From assembly GCF_001417965.1 (NCBI RefSeq), contig NW_018384102.1, forward strand, positions 788,777 to 852,776: 64,000 nt of DNA, written 5' to 3'. Position numbers and translations under genes: made by a program. The DNA comes from Exaiptasia diaphana. Lineage: Eukaryota; Cnidaria; Anthozoa; Actiniaria; Aiptasiidae. The notes below the pieces were generated by a model. It saw only the letters and a program-made list of their open reading frames with translations, made no database searches and was not told the DNA's origin. Positions 49,301 through 62,630 of the stretch are shown here, one piece after another (the stretch's first letter is position 1; every line of letters begins with the position of its first letter).

Positions 49301-50094
49301 TGATCCTTGACTAACACTTAATGTAGGCAAATCCACATTTGTCGTATATCCAGTGAATAGCTACCGCTCACAAATAGGTATTAAGAGTATTTCCATCTCT
49401 AAGAGTTGATCTTTAAAGTCGAAAATTCTTTGGAATTGGTTTTTGGGTCTCAAGGGAATCAAGTATAATTAAGGAAATCGATTTATAACTGTGAATTTTG
49501 CTATGTATGCTTTTCTTGATTTTATTTTGATTTGATTCGTTAGGAGTTCTAATCGATGCTTGTGTTCTCTTGTTTTATTTAGTAGGGATTGCTTATATGG
49601 TGTAAATGAATCCCTTCCTTTTCTTCTTCCAGTAAATTTGTTCATCGGTCGAGCAATTCATATTTTCAATTTTCATCCATTCCATTAATCTACATCCATT
49701 TCTAATTACTACATTACATTCCCAACCTACGATTCGCGCATCTCTTTATTATCTCCCATAATAGTGTATCAGTCCTTTCAATCAAACAGTCTGTCTTTAT
49801 TCCATTCTTCGTCACTGTCTGGACTGTTTATTCGTCCATATATGTTCTCTCGTCATAACATGAACTTTTAACTTTTAACTTTTATTTAAAAATCCTTCTT
49901 CTTTCCGTCCACCCAATGGTCAGTCCGTCTGTTCACTAGCTTGATCTTTGTCTTTCATTCCGTTCATCCGTTCATCCGTTCTCTCATATCTCCATCGTTT
50001 CATTAGTCCGTCTTTCAATTCATCGTCCGTACGAATTCACGCCGACCGTTCACCAATCTGTCTCCTTCCAGTGGACCTATCTAGTTAGGGACGA
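46329..50094. other. 3.8-kb gene-free stretch with low-complexity tracts
   Basis: ATAATA run near 47172-47195, and A-rich AAACAAACAAAGAAAC-type sequence at about 47640-47810. A plus-strand frame of 115 codons (47294-47641) and overlapping minus-strand frames at 48478-48904 show no family motif. From about 49640 to 50060 the plus strand is pyrimidine-rich with repeated TTCATCCGT and CCGTC words, an old degenerate simple repeat. Confidence 0.5.
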
Positions 50095-50097
50095 CCC

Positions 50098-50324
50098 ATT
50101 AGAAAAGTGATTTTTTTAATATGAAAAGTAAAATTTTTTTTTTGGACTTCTGTGCTGGCTATATATTTTTTTAACAGAATTATTGGATATACATACAATC
50201 CTTTCCATGCCAAGATTTTTGTCAGATAAAATGCCAAGGCAGACTTTTTTCCAAAATTTTCATTGGAAATATTTTTTGTTGCTTTTGCCCCTACTCCCCC
50301 ATCACTTTTCTAATGGGTCGTCCC
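50098..50324. mobile_element. 227-bp PIF/Harbinger-like MITE with TTA duplication
   Basis: The left end GGGACGACCCATTAGAAAAG (then TGAT) is the exact inverse of the right end ATCACTTTTCTAATGGGTCG (then TCCC). TTA flanks both sides (50095-50097 and 50325-50327). A three-base TTA/TWA target duplication is the hallmark of PIF/Harbinger elements. No coding capacity. Confidence 0.85.
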
Positions 50325-50706
50325 TTAGCTATCTTTATATATTCTTAATTTTAGAGAACTGATACTGATCGTGCTGATGGCACTGCAAAGAGCTTACTCT
50401 TTATCATTGTGGTTTAGAGTGTTTTGTAATCTTTCCGACTGGCTTTTCTTCAAATTATAGTTTTTAATTCAACAAAGAAGTATATAGATATATCTTGTCG
50501 AAGACGTAATGTAAATTCGACGGTTTCCTTCGAAAACACTTTTGAAGCTGTAATTCTTTACCGTTAAAAAAAAACACAACAAAAACTATGGGCTTTCGTG
50601 AAAACGTTTACTTCCAAAGGCGACTTTGCGAACCAATCGGATCAAAAAGACGTACCAAAGGAATCTCTGGATGTAGAAGTATTGTTTCAATGAGATGTTT
50701 AAATCG

Positions 50707-51046
50707 CAGTGGCGGATCCAGGGGGGTTCCATGGCTTCCTAGGAACCCCCCCTCGAGCATAAAAAAATAAAAAAACAAATGATAAATGAAATGAAATGAA
50801 AACGCATCCGAGAAGAATTAAGCTATCTTACAATAGGTAAGCGGTTTATATTACACTTTTACAATGCAATGAACGCACACAGAACTGTAAAGCGTTTTGA
50901 GACTTAACAATGTAAGAGATGCGCTATCTATAGCTACATTCACGTTACATTTGCTATGGTTCGAGAGGTACAGTAAAAAAGTTCGTTTTAGGAAAATGCG
51001 AAAACAAAGTGGAACTCCCCTTTGAAAAATCCTGGATCCGCCACTG
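50707..51046. mobile_element. 340-bp hAT-like MITE, CAGTGGCGGATCCAGG termini
   Basis: Left end CAGTGGCGGATCCAGG, followed by GGGGTTCC, and right end GGAACTCCCC, then CCTGGATCCGCCACTG. Short inverted repeats starting CAGTGGCGGATCC are a known invertebrate hAT-type terminus. An 8-bp duplication is not evident in the flanks, so insertion may be old or the ends altered. The interior is AT-rich, with no frame of note. Confidence 0.82.
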
Positions 51047-51635
51047 CATCGAGTTATCTAATGATAGCAATTTGTCATTCAATCGCGTGCAAAATTACAT
51101 TTTCACGATCAGCGAGGAAATGTCAGATCATCGCTTCATGGAGCTCTGTTTATGTATAAAACCACTTGGGAACTGCCATGCTGACTGATAACATTGAAGG
51201 TCACCGCCGTCTTAAGTTCCATTTCTTTTTTAAAAGCTGAATTATTAAATAAATAAAATAAAGTACGTTTTATTATAAGCTTTCTTAGAGTTTCAATCGG
51301 ACGATACGAATAGGCTTTTTGCATCAGTTAATCAAGGCACAAACTCCGTCATACGAGATGGCAAAGGATCTAGCATTATTTATTGGGGGGATGGCCACTA
51401 AAATTGCATTGACCATTGAGCACTGTAGAAAAAATATTGTTCCTCCCTAGATAAGTAAAGGAAAAACGTTTATGACATCCCCCCCCCAAAAAAAAAAAAC
51501 ATTCGAACACTGCACAGCCTGTTTCGAGAAAAAAATATCTTGGACTGTCAGAACAAATATTGTGTACTTGGCATATGACTATGACTAAAACAATCTTTAT
51601 TCAACCAAGGAGAAGTTCCTAGCTTTTGCTCCTAA
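51047..51635. other. gene-free stretch
   Basis: Includes a C8-A12-type tract near 51480-51500. No gene recognised. Confidence 0.5.
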
Positions 51636-51970
51636 TCGCATTTGCAAAATATTTACAGGCCCTCCTTGCTGCATTTACAAAATTTTACAGGAACTCCTTA
51701 TTGCATTTACAAAGTCATTGCAGATGCCCCTTATGGAATTAACAATTTTTTACAGGCCCTCGTTAATGAATTTACAAGGTTGCTAAAGGCAGGTACCCCT
51801 TATTGCATTTACAAGCCCTTTACAAGCCCTCTATTGCAAGTACCCCTTATTGCATTTACAACCCCTTTACAAGCCCTTTACAAGCCCTCTATTGCAAGTA
51901 CCTCTTATTGCATTTAGAAGGTTGTTGCAGTCAATACTTATTGTATTTATACAGGACATTTACAAGTTCT
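51636..51970 (+). repeat. minisatellite of TTGCATTTACAA-type units
   Basis: Units built from GCATTTACAA + CCCTTTACAAGCCCTCTATTG-like or TTACAGGCCCTCCTTG-like words recur about every 30-37 bases. The block TTGCAAGTACCCCTTATTGC with its neighbours is repeated at about 51834 and 51891. Overlapping 91- and 122-codon frames here are repeat-encoded and not credible proteins. Confidence 0.8.
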
Positions 51971-54394
51971 CTCCTATCGTTTCCTGATGAAAATCATTAC
52001 GACAAACCAAGTAAACGACCATTTAGTTTAATGAGAACCACAGTATTGACTTATTGGAATGTGAATATTACCATTAGTAATCAATATCCACATCAACTTT
52101 TGGTTCCGGCTTTGATGGGTTTATTTTTAACTGTAAAAAATCAATTCATCTTCACCTATTTGAAAGCATGACGGACAATTACACGACAATTACACGTGCT
52201 AAACGGACTTGCCTCATTAAAAGTTGAATTCATTTATATTTCCGTCATTTTTCGAGGGATTTTTTCGCTAAATAATTGAAAATCAGCTCTCTAAGAAAAC
52301 AGCCATGGTTTTCAGAATTAGCTTGACGCTTGAAATTTCTTATATTTGTTATTCTATGGAATAATTCTCATTCTATATGCCATCCCTCTTCTGCCATTTT
52401 TATCAAAAGGGCGTGTCCAGACATTTTTAAGAGTTTGTATACACAATTTAAATGACCTTTGATCTTTTTATAGCTCCAATGTCATCTTTAGCTGCTTCTA
52501 CTATCGGAAGAGCACTTACAAAGGGTACATTTGTTTTGAATTTATGTCAGACTTGTCTGTTTTTTTTTATGCCAGACATCTTGGCGGGTACTAGAGGTGG
52601 GGAATACTCAACAGTATAAGATTCACAATGGTATTTGTATACTGTTATTACTGCTCTTCTGTCGTTCTGGTTTCCTCAGTTTGATGCTAAAAAATCAAAT
52701 CCTTGTGTTTATGTCAATATAACAGCGATTCCGTCTATTGTTCCAAATTAAAATGCATGTATTCCTTACTAGTGGGTATGAGTTTTAACATCGGATTTAG
52801 CTACATTGCAAATTTTATTTTGGTTATTTTAGGCTAGTTTTGTCTTGGTTTTAATTGTTTATAAACATTTTTGTTGTTGAAAAAAGCATAACTACAGCAT
52901 ATACTTTGGGGACGAGATGACTATCACTTTTTACTAAACGTTTGATTTATATAACTTTGTTGGTCATGCGCATGCCAGTTGTATAAACACAATGAGAAAT
53001 GACACTAAAATAACCCAATGTTATGTACCTTATTGATGCGTCCATGTACCAAACATAACAGAAGAGAATTGCTTGCGTTTTTGACTCGTAGACGAACCCG
53101 TAGTGTTCCTTGCTATTGAATTCATCGAATGTACGGCTTTAATTACTCCTAATTATTTACAAATGTCCACTTTCCATGCTACATGCTGTGGTACACGTCT
53201 TATGTGGTGTCTATATGTGAAGCTTTTTATAGAAAATGGCATAATCGAGTGCCTAAAGCATGGAACAGAATGACGTAAAGGGAAGAGTGCTTTTAAACCA
53301 AGTAGTTTGTTGAGCACTACAGACACTTTTACTACCTAACTGTTGGGTAATTTCTACAACATTAGCAGTAATCATAATCATTACGGATAAAGACTGTGTT
53401 AAGTTCAATTAACTCATTAGCTTGAACGTTTTCCTGGTAGATCCAGAGTCTGTAGTCATTATAAAGCTTACGACTTTTATTTCGATTGATTGGACAAATA
53501 TGTATTTTAGGGTTTTTTTAGGAAAGACGTCGATCTGGTTCACACTAGATTGCGCAAAAGACATAAAAATGCGTTCGATTCAAAGACAAGAAAATATATT
53601 AAGTTAAAAGAAGTCGCTGCGCAAAAGCAAGCTGATTTTACAATAGACACAAACAAGTTAAACAAAAACGTTATCTGAAAATCAAATACGCATTTCTACG
53701 TATTTCGTACGAATTTCTACCTCCAAATGTCGAAGCGCCTTATTTGAAAGTAGTATAAACTGGTCAAAGAAAACCAAAGATGCACGTACCCCGAAACTTG
53801 AGAATCCAATGTACATAAGAATTTATATAATCCACTCAATCTATACTACAAGATGCTATTTTAGAGAGTTCCATTAAAAGCGACCTGAGGCCACAAGATG
53901 ACATAGTATGACATGGCGCGTGTACAACCACTTCAAAAAGGTTTGCAAAGAGAATGGCGGTTTAATCTCAGTGATTTCATTTAAGACTAAAAACGCCCCG
54001 CCTGTAAGGAAATTAGATTGTTCTTAGACCTACATTGTTCTTTTATATAACACCTGATAACATGACGAACCTTCAAGAGATCAGTTGTCAGGGGGTGCAT
54101 GTCCCAAATATAGATAGAGATATGACAATATCATTTATGTGGTATATATATCTACACTGCGTCTGTTGTGTGCGAATTTTGTATTGAGTGCTTTTTTTCT
54201 TATTGAGATTCCCAGACTACTTAAAAAAGGGGTGCCTGGATCTGTCAGTCTATATAAGTGTTGCTTAAAATCATGCTGGCTTCTTTTAAATATGGTGTGT
54301 TTTAAATTAATCTTTGGTATGAAAAATACATAACTATTAAGATGATACGGTGAAAATTCGCATGTGGATATGATCAAGGCGCCTGTAACAAATC
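51971..54394. other. gene-free stretch
   Basis: No gene or further element recognised over 2.4 kb. Confidence 0.5.
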
Positions 54395-54517
54395 AACTCA
54401 AGAAAAACAAATCATAAACAACATAAAGTAGATAAGAATCCCAAATGGCGAGGACGCAAACAAGTTGGCTATATTAACTAATCTAAATCGGAACAAATTC
54501 ATGATCAGTCTCAGGTA

Positions 54518-54580
54518 GTTGCCGGACCGGGAATAGAATCTGGGATCGCCAGACTTTACAAGACCAACTTTCTGACACAG
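54518..54580 (-). pseudogene. tRNA-Thr(TGT)-like fragment, possibly a SINE head
   Basis: On the minus strand: GTTGGTCTTGTAAAGTC resembles the anticodon arm of tRNA-Thr (TGT in the loop). GATCCCAGATTCTATTCCCG resembles variable loop plus T-arm, where GGTTCGATTCC would be expected, and GTCCGGCAAC follows in the place of the acceptor stem. No D-arm or 5' acceptor half is visible, so it is not a functional tRNA. The AT-rich sequence that follows down to about 54395 could be the body of a tRNA-derived SINE. Confidence 0.5.
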
Positions 54581-54584
54581 ATTT

Positions 54585-57380
54585 ACTTATTTATTCAAAG
54601 TGTGTAAAAGCGACGTTGTCTTCTATTTGAAATAAACCTCAGATTTTTATGTTTGTCACAAGAAGCATTATATTCGTTAGAGTTTATATGCATAAATCAC
54701 GATTTCAAGTGCTAAAAGCACTATATTATATCATTTACGAGAAAATTATTTGGAAATTAAGAGCCTACTTTGAGGTCTCATCCTAAAAATGGTTCTTATG
54801 TGAAGGGTGCTTAGAATTACTCAACTCGAAAGATTTTATTAAAATTTAGATTTTCAAACGCGGGGTTTTACCCTTAATTGAGTTGAAAATGTCACGCGAT
54901 GACATGCGCAATAAACTCGATCTAAAACATGTCATCTGGGATTTCTCACGTAATGCTACAGTGGTAACCTCCTCCGCATTCAGGCGTCTTTCTTCCTTCA
55001 CGTTCAGCTTCATTTTACTCTAGGGCTTCCTCACTATGATCGAGGGAGACTGTGACCCTGTGACCCGTCAAAGCGGATCCCAAAGGGATCCCAAAAGAGC
55101 AATTAAATGAAGTGCTGTTTGCGGTACTGCTGTTCTGTGACGTCTTTTTTTCTTCTTATTAAATTTAAATTAAATTATTTTTAACCACACTTGTGTAAAT
55201 TCTCACACTCTGATTGGCTAATGAAAGTGTGTGAATAAGAGGACATTCATTCACACTGTGCTAACACCATGACGCGCGCACGCCCAGTTGAAAAAAAAAA
55301 GCTTTTCCGCTAATTTTAAGGCTTAAAATGTTGTAAAGAAACGCTAAGCTAGTGGTTCCAGTTAGCTGTTTTTTAGCATTTTACTTTCTTATCTGAAATT
55401 GTTGTTGTTTTTATGTGAGCTTTGCGTGTTATCATAAACTAAGCTGTGTGTAGAGGAAGACTCGTGTCCGCCTCCAGGTATGGCGTCTAAAAATTTTAGT
55501 CTCGAACTTGGTTTGAAATGGCAGATCCCTGATGTGCCGTTTTAAAAAGTTTGTAAATTTTATATACGTTCTGTAAATATCTTGTAAATCGATGTTCGCT
55601 CAATCAGACATTGTAAATGTCTTCTAAAATCTATTTACAAAGTTTGTAAAATAAAGGACATTTTGTTAAATTGAATAATTTACAAAAAAAATTACAAACT
55701 CTGTAAATTGATCAAATTTCCGGTGTAAATTTGATAGAATTTTGTTCATAGCTGACGATATAAATATGAAATATAACTTCACCCTCGCGTTTTTCCATGT
55801 TATCATTATCTTTAATTGCTTTGAAATCAAAATTCTTAATCAAACTCAAATTTAAATGAAGAAAAATTAGCATTTGATATATTTTTTTAAATCTTGAAAG
55901 GAAACGGAAAATTAAGGAACTACGGAAACAAGGAAGCTGTGGCTTTATAGTCGCAAACTAGATTTTTTTGCTCCTATTATCGCCTTATGTCACGAATCGT
56001 CTTCATTTTCTAGAACTCTCATCAAGGAGTCATTATGCGCTGAAAAAATATAAGTGACAATGAGCGGCATCCCCTGTTTTCAAAGATCAGCAAATTCTTG
56101 TATAAGTATTTCATCTATCGTGGGTTCTAGAGGCTGGATTAACGTTCTCTTATGATTATTTTCGACACTAAAAACGACAGTCAAGGCGTAGATAAACAAT
56201 AAAAAAGAGTTATACCAGCTTCCCACTCTCAAAAAAAAAAAGAAGAAGAAATGCAAGTACCATTCTTCATAAATTTCGTGTCCGCTGATTTCCATTCATT
56301 ATATATACCCACACCTTTTTTTGCTATTAAAATTGCCTGATTTTTTATAAAAAGGGATAAATTACAGTGGCATTTTAGAAGCGTAGTAAAAAGCCCATAT
56401 CCCTTCTTTCGCCTTGTAAAAAAGGCCTATATGATTGAAGATAACGGTTGTATAATCATAAATCTCCTTTGAAGAGAGGTGAGGTATATTTAGAATAAAG
56501 ATTATTACTTACTAATTTTATCTTTGTGTTTCTTCATAGAAAAATCGATGCTTTTTCTTTGTACTGTGAGTCAAATTCATCAGTTTTCCAGTGTCGAGCC
56601 CGAGACTGCTGAGGAGAGACCTTTACTATCAAATCTTACCAGACGCCGTTTATAATTCCTATCGTGTATTTTAGTTAACCCATCAAAGACAGACGCACCG
56701 ACAAAACATGACTGAGCGGTTTAATTAAATACTAGAACTAAAGACTTAATAAAAATAGAATTTATTGATGATCATTAAAGTTGTTAATTATCAACCACAT
56801 TTAATATGAAACGAACCTGAATACGTCACTATTAATAATAGTAACATAGACTACCGGGCTAGCTAATACAGTTTGATTGTGGCTAAAAGACGCTTATATG
56901 ATCTGAACCGATTCGATTAATTAGGTAACTGGGAATCCATTTTTATGAAGAAACAATTTGGCAAACGTTTCGTTATAAAGCAAAACATTAACGCTAATCT
57001 GTAAATAATTCTTTAGTAAGTATGATAAATTGTTTGATTGTTTTTTAATTCCCTAAGTACGTCTGGAGGAAAAGATCTATGTAATAATGAATTTCATTGG
57101 AGCCGGCTTCTAAGCTCAGTCTTTCTGGATTTTGATACACTGTAACCCAGAGCGCGATGCGCTTTGCTTGAAATAAGCTACATAGATGAGACAGTCTCAG
57201 TACAGACGTACATTTCCACGTGGAATCTATAGGGCTTGCAATCTAGAGTGTTCTTTAAGAGATAGAATTAACTGTTGATAATGTATCTTTTGGAAAATCT
57301 TTCGTGCATTTTTCTAGTCATCAACGTCATCATTTTAAGAAAACAGATTTTCTTAGACACCGGCTAAGAGTATTCTCCGG
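54585..57380. other. gene-free stretch with a TGTAAAT-rich patch
   Basis: Between about 55548 and 55740, TGTAAAT and its inverse ATTTACA occur many times, including the near-palindrome TTTACAAAGTTTGTAAA at 55634-55650. This is probably a degenerate repeat. A10 and AAG tracts lie near 56230-56250. No gene. Confidence 0.5.
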
Positions 57381-57600
57381 AATAGTCTCCTTTACGGTTA
57401 CCTGCGCTATCTTGAAAGGTAGCCGTGTCTTGTCATCGAAGCGAGACAACCGTTGAGCGTGCAATGATAGAAACCTTCTTTCACACCTATAGACAATTAT
57501 TCACAGGTATCTATCATTGCACTCTCAACGGTTGTCTCGCTTCGGTGCAAAGGCACGGCTACCTTTCAAGATGGCGCAGGTATCCGTGAAGGAGACTATT
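57381..57600. mobile_element. 220-bp foldback MITE, AATAGTCTCCTTCAC family, copy 2
   Basis: Nearly identical to 42145-42366 across both arms and the loop (ACACCTATAGACAATTATTC in each). It differs at scattered single positions. Such similarity between two copies 15 kb apart implies recent spread. A 90-codon frame starting inside at 57517 is not a gene. Confidence 0.88.
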
Positions 57601-58934
57601 GTTTACGCTAGTCCAGAGGGTTTCGGAAATTTGTTGATTTCATTCTTTAACAATATTCCAGTTCTGAGTGTCTATATACGTTTGGATAAAAGAAATGAAA
57701 ATGAAGTATGGTTCTTCTGTTATGCATGTCAGTCAAAACGCTTAAACAAATTTAGTTTCCGATTGCAAAAACTAGCTCAATCACAATAGATTATACCACA
57801 GAAATTCATGTAATAAAAGTAAATTACGAAAAATGATATGATTTCTGAGTCCTGTTCCAGTCCGTAAGCATGTTAAAATCATATCCAAACGAAATTGATT
57901 TTTTAATGCAAAGGAAGATAAGCGAACGAACCGTTGTAATGTTTGCACGTGACATATCAAATTATCAAAATAGCAGTTTTTTTCTGCTTCTCAGAGGACT
58001 TTCTCTTGGTAATTTATCTATGATAACGGAATCTTAAAGCTATTTCAACATCTATTTTTGGATTCGTTTTGTCTACGTGTTTAAATGTTTTGCTTCACAA
58101 ATTATGAATAATTTTCTCAAATAAACATAGACTTTACGTCAGGATTTTGGTCGAAAGGGTTTTCTTCGCCTAAAGGCAAAAATCAACATGCGAGTTTTGT
58201 TTTGGAAGTTAATTAATAACTGATGTGATAGCGAGCGTGTACACTGTAACATCTCACTTAGGGCCGTTAATTTACGTTATATAAGCGTTCACAAGTATCC
58301 GGATCTAGGACACATTTTTATGCTTGCGCGTAAGTGCCTATGCCGATTCCCTACATTATTTACGATAAATTTAATGTCATCATGAAACCATCTTAAGCGA
58401 CTCCTTCAAAGTTCGTATTTCAAATGAAACCTGCTTTGACGTCATTTCATTAACATATTGTAAGATTGAACCTTCATGACTCAGAAATACGGATCACTGA
58501 AATGCAGGAATATTTCACCATTCAATTATTTACTATATATAAAATCAGCTTACAGAGAATCGGAAATAATGTCAGATGTCATAGGCACTTTACATCGCAC
58601 AAAAACAATCATCACTTTCGTTATAAAACCATCCATATACGGTCACCCTTTTTGGTTGCTTCGTTTTCGATCTGACGCTGACATAGCAACATTGCTTGCA
58701 CACAAAGGATTGAACGCCTAGAGCCCAAAACGGGAAAATACAATTAGGTAGAGTTGACGTGGCTTTCTTCATTGTTCTAGTTTCTTTCCTTCCCTTTTCT
58801 CGTGGCGCCTGGCTCTTTTCCTTTTGTTGTCTGTCTTTTCTTGCTCATGCATGTTCTGCACGCACTTTCGCAAAACTGGCATTTCCATGACATCGCTCTA
58901 CCAAAGCTTCAAAATGTTCTTACTGTCCTTCGTA
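57601..58934. other. gene-free stretch
   Basis: From about 58780 the sequence may already belong to the interspersed repeat that follows. Overlapping 60-80 codon frames at 58466-58772 have no motif. TGACGTCA at about 58439. Confidence 0.45.
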
Positions 58935-59239
58935 TTCCTGGGAGAAATATATCTGTTCTTATGTTCCTGCCAGCTGTAAGTCACAACTGGTTGCCACCGA
59001 GAAATTCAGAAAAAAATGAACTCTCCAGGCAAGGAATACTTTCTAAGAATTTTTGCCAGAACACATACTAAGCTACATTTCTGTGCCAAAAAAAGATAAA
59101 AACACTCTACTAGTATGTCATTTTTGACTATAAAAACGTTATATAAGCCTTTTTTGACCTTAAAAACGTTGCCAGGAACAACATTATTTCAAAGAAGGAA
59201 TGGTGCCACATTTGCTTGTGAGATTGTCAACAATGTACC
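58935..59239 (-). repeat. ~300-bp interspersed repeat of unknown class, copy 2
   Basis: Reverse-orientation relative of 24921-25213. It keeps ACTATAAAAACGTTATATAA and ACCTTAAAAACGTTGCC, an internal near-repeat that is partly eroded in copy 1. Plus-strand frames of 89 and 84 codons in and beside it (58802-59071 and 59115-59369) read through the repeat and are not good gene candidates, although the first begins with a hydrophobic stretch. Confidence 0.7.
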
Positions 59240-62200
59240 TGAAAATCCCTTTTCCAGGGAAAAATTCGAACAAGAACAGTTATTTAGAGGAACAGACCAC
59301 GTCTGCTCCTCCTCCTGTGTCTTTGTAGCGGAGAAGAGGTCGTCCAATCTTGCTCGATCCTTGTGCTAGTTCACCATATACTACTAGGTCGGCTTTATTA
59401 TGTATATCATCAAATCTAAAACTTCATCACTTGCACACTCGCAAGGTTACTATATGACACTCATTTCCATTATTGATTATCTGGAATTTTGTTTTCTTTA
59501 AATATTAGTCAAAATATTGGGACAGATTCTGAAGACAAAGCATGTCAATTTGTAATACAATATGTTGAAATGGGATCTGCAAATGTCCTATTCCTCAACA
59601 ATCTCTCGGAAATATCAGTCTTGGAGAAAAGTGTTTGTAGAAAATGGTAGAATCAACCGATTGGATGAAGCGGACTGGGACCTTACAACTCGCAATCTTT
59701 ACAATTCTTTGGAAAATAATGTATAAATTTCAGAAATTACGCCATCTTTTGTATTAATTTCTCTATTAATTAGCCATGGTTTGAGAAGCAATTTCAAACT
59801 TATTGGTGTGTTCAATTAGAACTTATTTTCAAGTAAACACTTCGTTTTTTCTTCTTTTTTATGTGTGGAGCTAATGAAACACTCGAATTTATTCGTTTTA
59901 CTTTATTTATCGTTGGCAAACTGTCAATGCATTCCGGAAACGTTTATCTAGTTCAAATTAAAATAATTACATTAAAATGAGCCAAAGTATCAATAAACTC
60001 ATGAAAAAGCAAACAAAATAATACACAACACGCAAATATTAATCCTAAAACAGACACCATAACTATAATTGATTGTTCCTTTGTCTTCTCTTGCCTTCAT
60101 AAATCATTTTAATTCATAATTTTTTCAATTCAAAGAGTACGAAATAAGCACGAGGATGAAATTATTGTTTTGAACCTAGTTCGAAGCAAAGCGACTCGTA
60201 AATTAAGTGTTCATTTCAGCTTTTTTGCATCTCCAACGCAAACTAAGCGGACGAACTCATAGGATGTGATTTCCCACCCAAGGGATCTAAATGGACGTTG
60301 ATTGGATAGTGAATTGTATTCCATGTACGTGCGCTCAATCCATATGAAACTCAGTCATGTAGCTACCGATTGACGGTGAACACTTATCAAAATAGTCTGG
60401 AGAGCTTAACTAGAGTTTCGTAACTTCAGCTATGGTTTTGCTATTCAAGAGTCACTTGGCTTTTGATGTTTTTTTCGTGTCGGAAAACACGTTTTACCCA
60501 TTCATGATTATAATAGTTTAATTTGGCTTTCAGACAATAAAAACATAGGATACTTTGAGCAGTAGATGCCAAAAAAAGTCTTGTTCTCGAGATCATTTTC
60601 GTTTGTTGACGTTTGGCATCATAAATCAAATTCAAGTGATTTCTTGTATTTTCAAAATTTATAATGTTTTGAATTTTTCTGTATATTAATCTAATCTTAC
60701 CTCATGATAACGATTCCATAATAAATTAAATTGCGTGCAGATAACTTTATGACTAATAATCCCAAGAATTGATACACAATTTATTACAAGTTTTAGAACA
60801 GACTGTAATCTTACAAAAGCTTGGAGGAGATTGAAGGAAACTCTTACCAAGAGACATAAATTATTCATCTAGACTATTAACTTTAATATATACAAGTACA
60901 TCAGTTTACAGTTTAGGTAGAGATTTATCAAGGTGAAGTTTAGCGGTCACAAAAACACCTTGAATTGTTGACTTACCTTTTCTGATGAGCCTGTATATCT
61001 GCGAGAGATTTGTGCGTCTTGAACCTTTGTTTCCTTCAGACAGTATGTTTTCAAGATAAAGACCTTCTAAGTCTTATAATCTCTATGTACTATACTCCTC
61101 AGAGGATCATATCAAGCACAAGTACCAAGATCTGTATGCCTCAGATACCAAAGAACTCCAGAGGTTAAGTCAACGAAGGTAAAATAATCTCACCTTTCAT
61201 TTCCAAACATTTGTTACTGACAGGGAGACGTCTCGATACGTCCTGTTTTTCATTGTTTTCATTTGGCAATCTGATAACTATGTGTGATAAAGAGTGCGTA
61301 GAGGTTCAAGAGGGATTGATGTAAGCCGTGCTGAGGTCCTATACACCGCTGTGAGAAAGTTGTCCGTATTGTCATATAAGGAGGCTTTGTGTACCATTGA
61401 TGTAGAATCTATGATAGCCATCTTGTTTGATGTACAAAGTGACACGCCATCGATGGACTGAACCTTTTTTGTGTATTTTTATCTCCAAATAGAGGTCTCT
61501 AATTGTGGGTTAATGGTCTCGAGAACACTGTCTAGTCGCTTGCGTGATGGGAAATGAGATGGAAATTAAATTCTAAGCATGCGCAATGGGTAGATTTACT
61601 TGACAAAGTATCGCACCATGTATGTGAAGACGCAGAAACATTAGAGATGCTTACCATTTCGAAATAAATTAATCTTATCTAAGTATAATTCCACTTACTA
61701 AGCGAGGAATATACTTTTTTCCTAAGAATACACCTCATTGACATCGCGATAACACTGATTTATATCGCACAAAATGCAGAACGATACTGATATTAATATT
61801 ATCCCAAAATTGAGGCAGTTAAATTGAGTTAGAAATACGCAAAGACATCATAACATCAAATACACAAATATTAACAAATCCAATTCCAAAAACAACTGTA
61901 GAAACAATAGCAGCTGAAAACTATGTGTCAACTGTCTTAATCTGTTAATAAAGGACAACACGAACTGTTAAATTTACTGTTAATTGCTTAATCTTTTCAC
62001 ACTTTTGTCACGCAATCTTTGCACTCTCTAGCTGAGAGCTTTCTCGTGAAACTTAATGATCATAATGGCGGTAAAAGAGAGGAAATAGTCTTCTTTGTTT
62101 TTCATACACTTGATCAGTTCTACCAGTCTCTCCAAGCTTGGTCCCCCAAGAAGTATAGATTACTGACATACGATGAATTATGTAAACAATCTTACAGACG

Positions 62201-62630
62201 AATGTAAATAAAGTCAGTTTAAGCCTAATTAGCTTTGTAATTAAGCGATAGACTGCGAGTTCCAACAAGAAGTCGTTTGTTCTTGCTTCTGTGCATCACT
62301 GGATTCTGAAGGTAAGATTTAGAACATTGTTAGTAACATAAAATCTACGATACAATGATAAAGTTCTTGATAAACTCTTTGAAATTGATTTGGCTGGAGT
62401 TGAAATTATCATTTTCGCATAGACCATGCCTGAAAGAATATCATAGGAACTTATAAGGGAAAGCGCTAAAGATTAAGAACATAGAAATCCTCATATTGCT
62501 TCTGCATAACTTGACTGTGGATCGTTTGGAGCTGTTTAATAGAGTCCTGCGTTCTCAACCAATCGCTTTACAAAGATGAGACTGAGAGAGAACCATGGCA
62601 AGCAAAAGTCGCAAAATGAGTAGTTCTATA
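59240..62630. other. 3.4-kb gene-free stretch
   Basis: No gene or element with definable ends. Short non-AT-rich segments near 61290-61510 were read in all frames without a recognisable protein. Confidence 0.45.

Noticed and set aside
57517-57789. 90-residue open frame
   Set aside because: Starts inside the right arm of a MITE. The copy at 42.3 kb gives a similar start but then diverges completely.
58802-59369. Two consecutive frames of 89 and 84 residues, the first with a hydrophobic start resembling a signal peptide
   Set aside because: They overlap the 300-bp interspersed repeat, and the other copy does not preserve the frames.
61290-61510. Possible exon with mixed composition
   Set aside because: Best frame is about 36 codons, with no recognisable domain or convincing splice sites.
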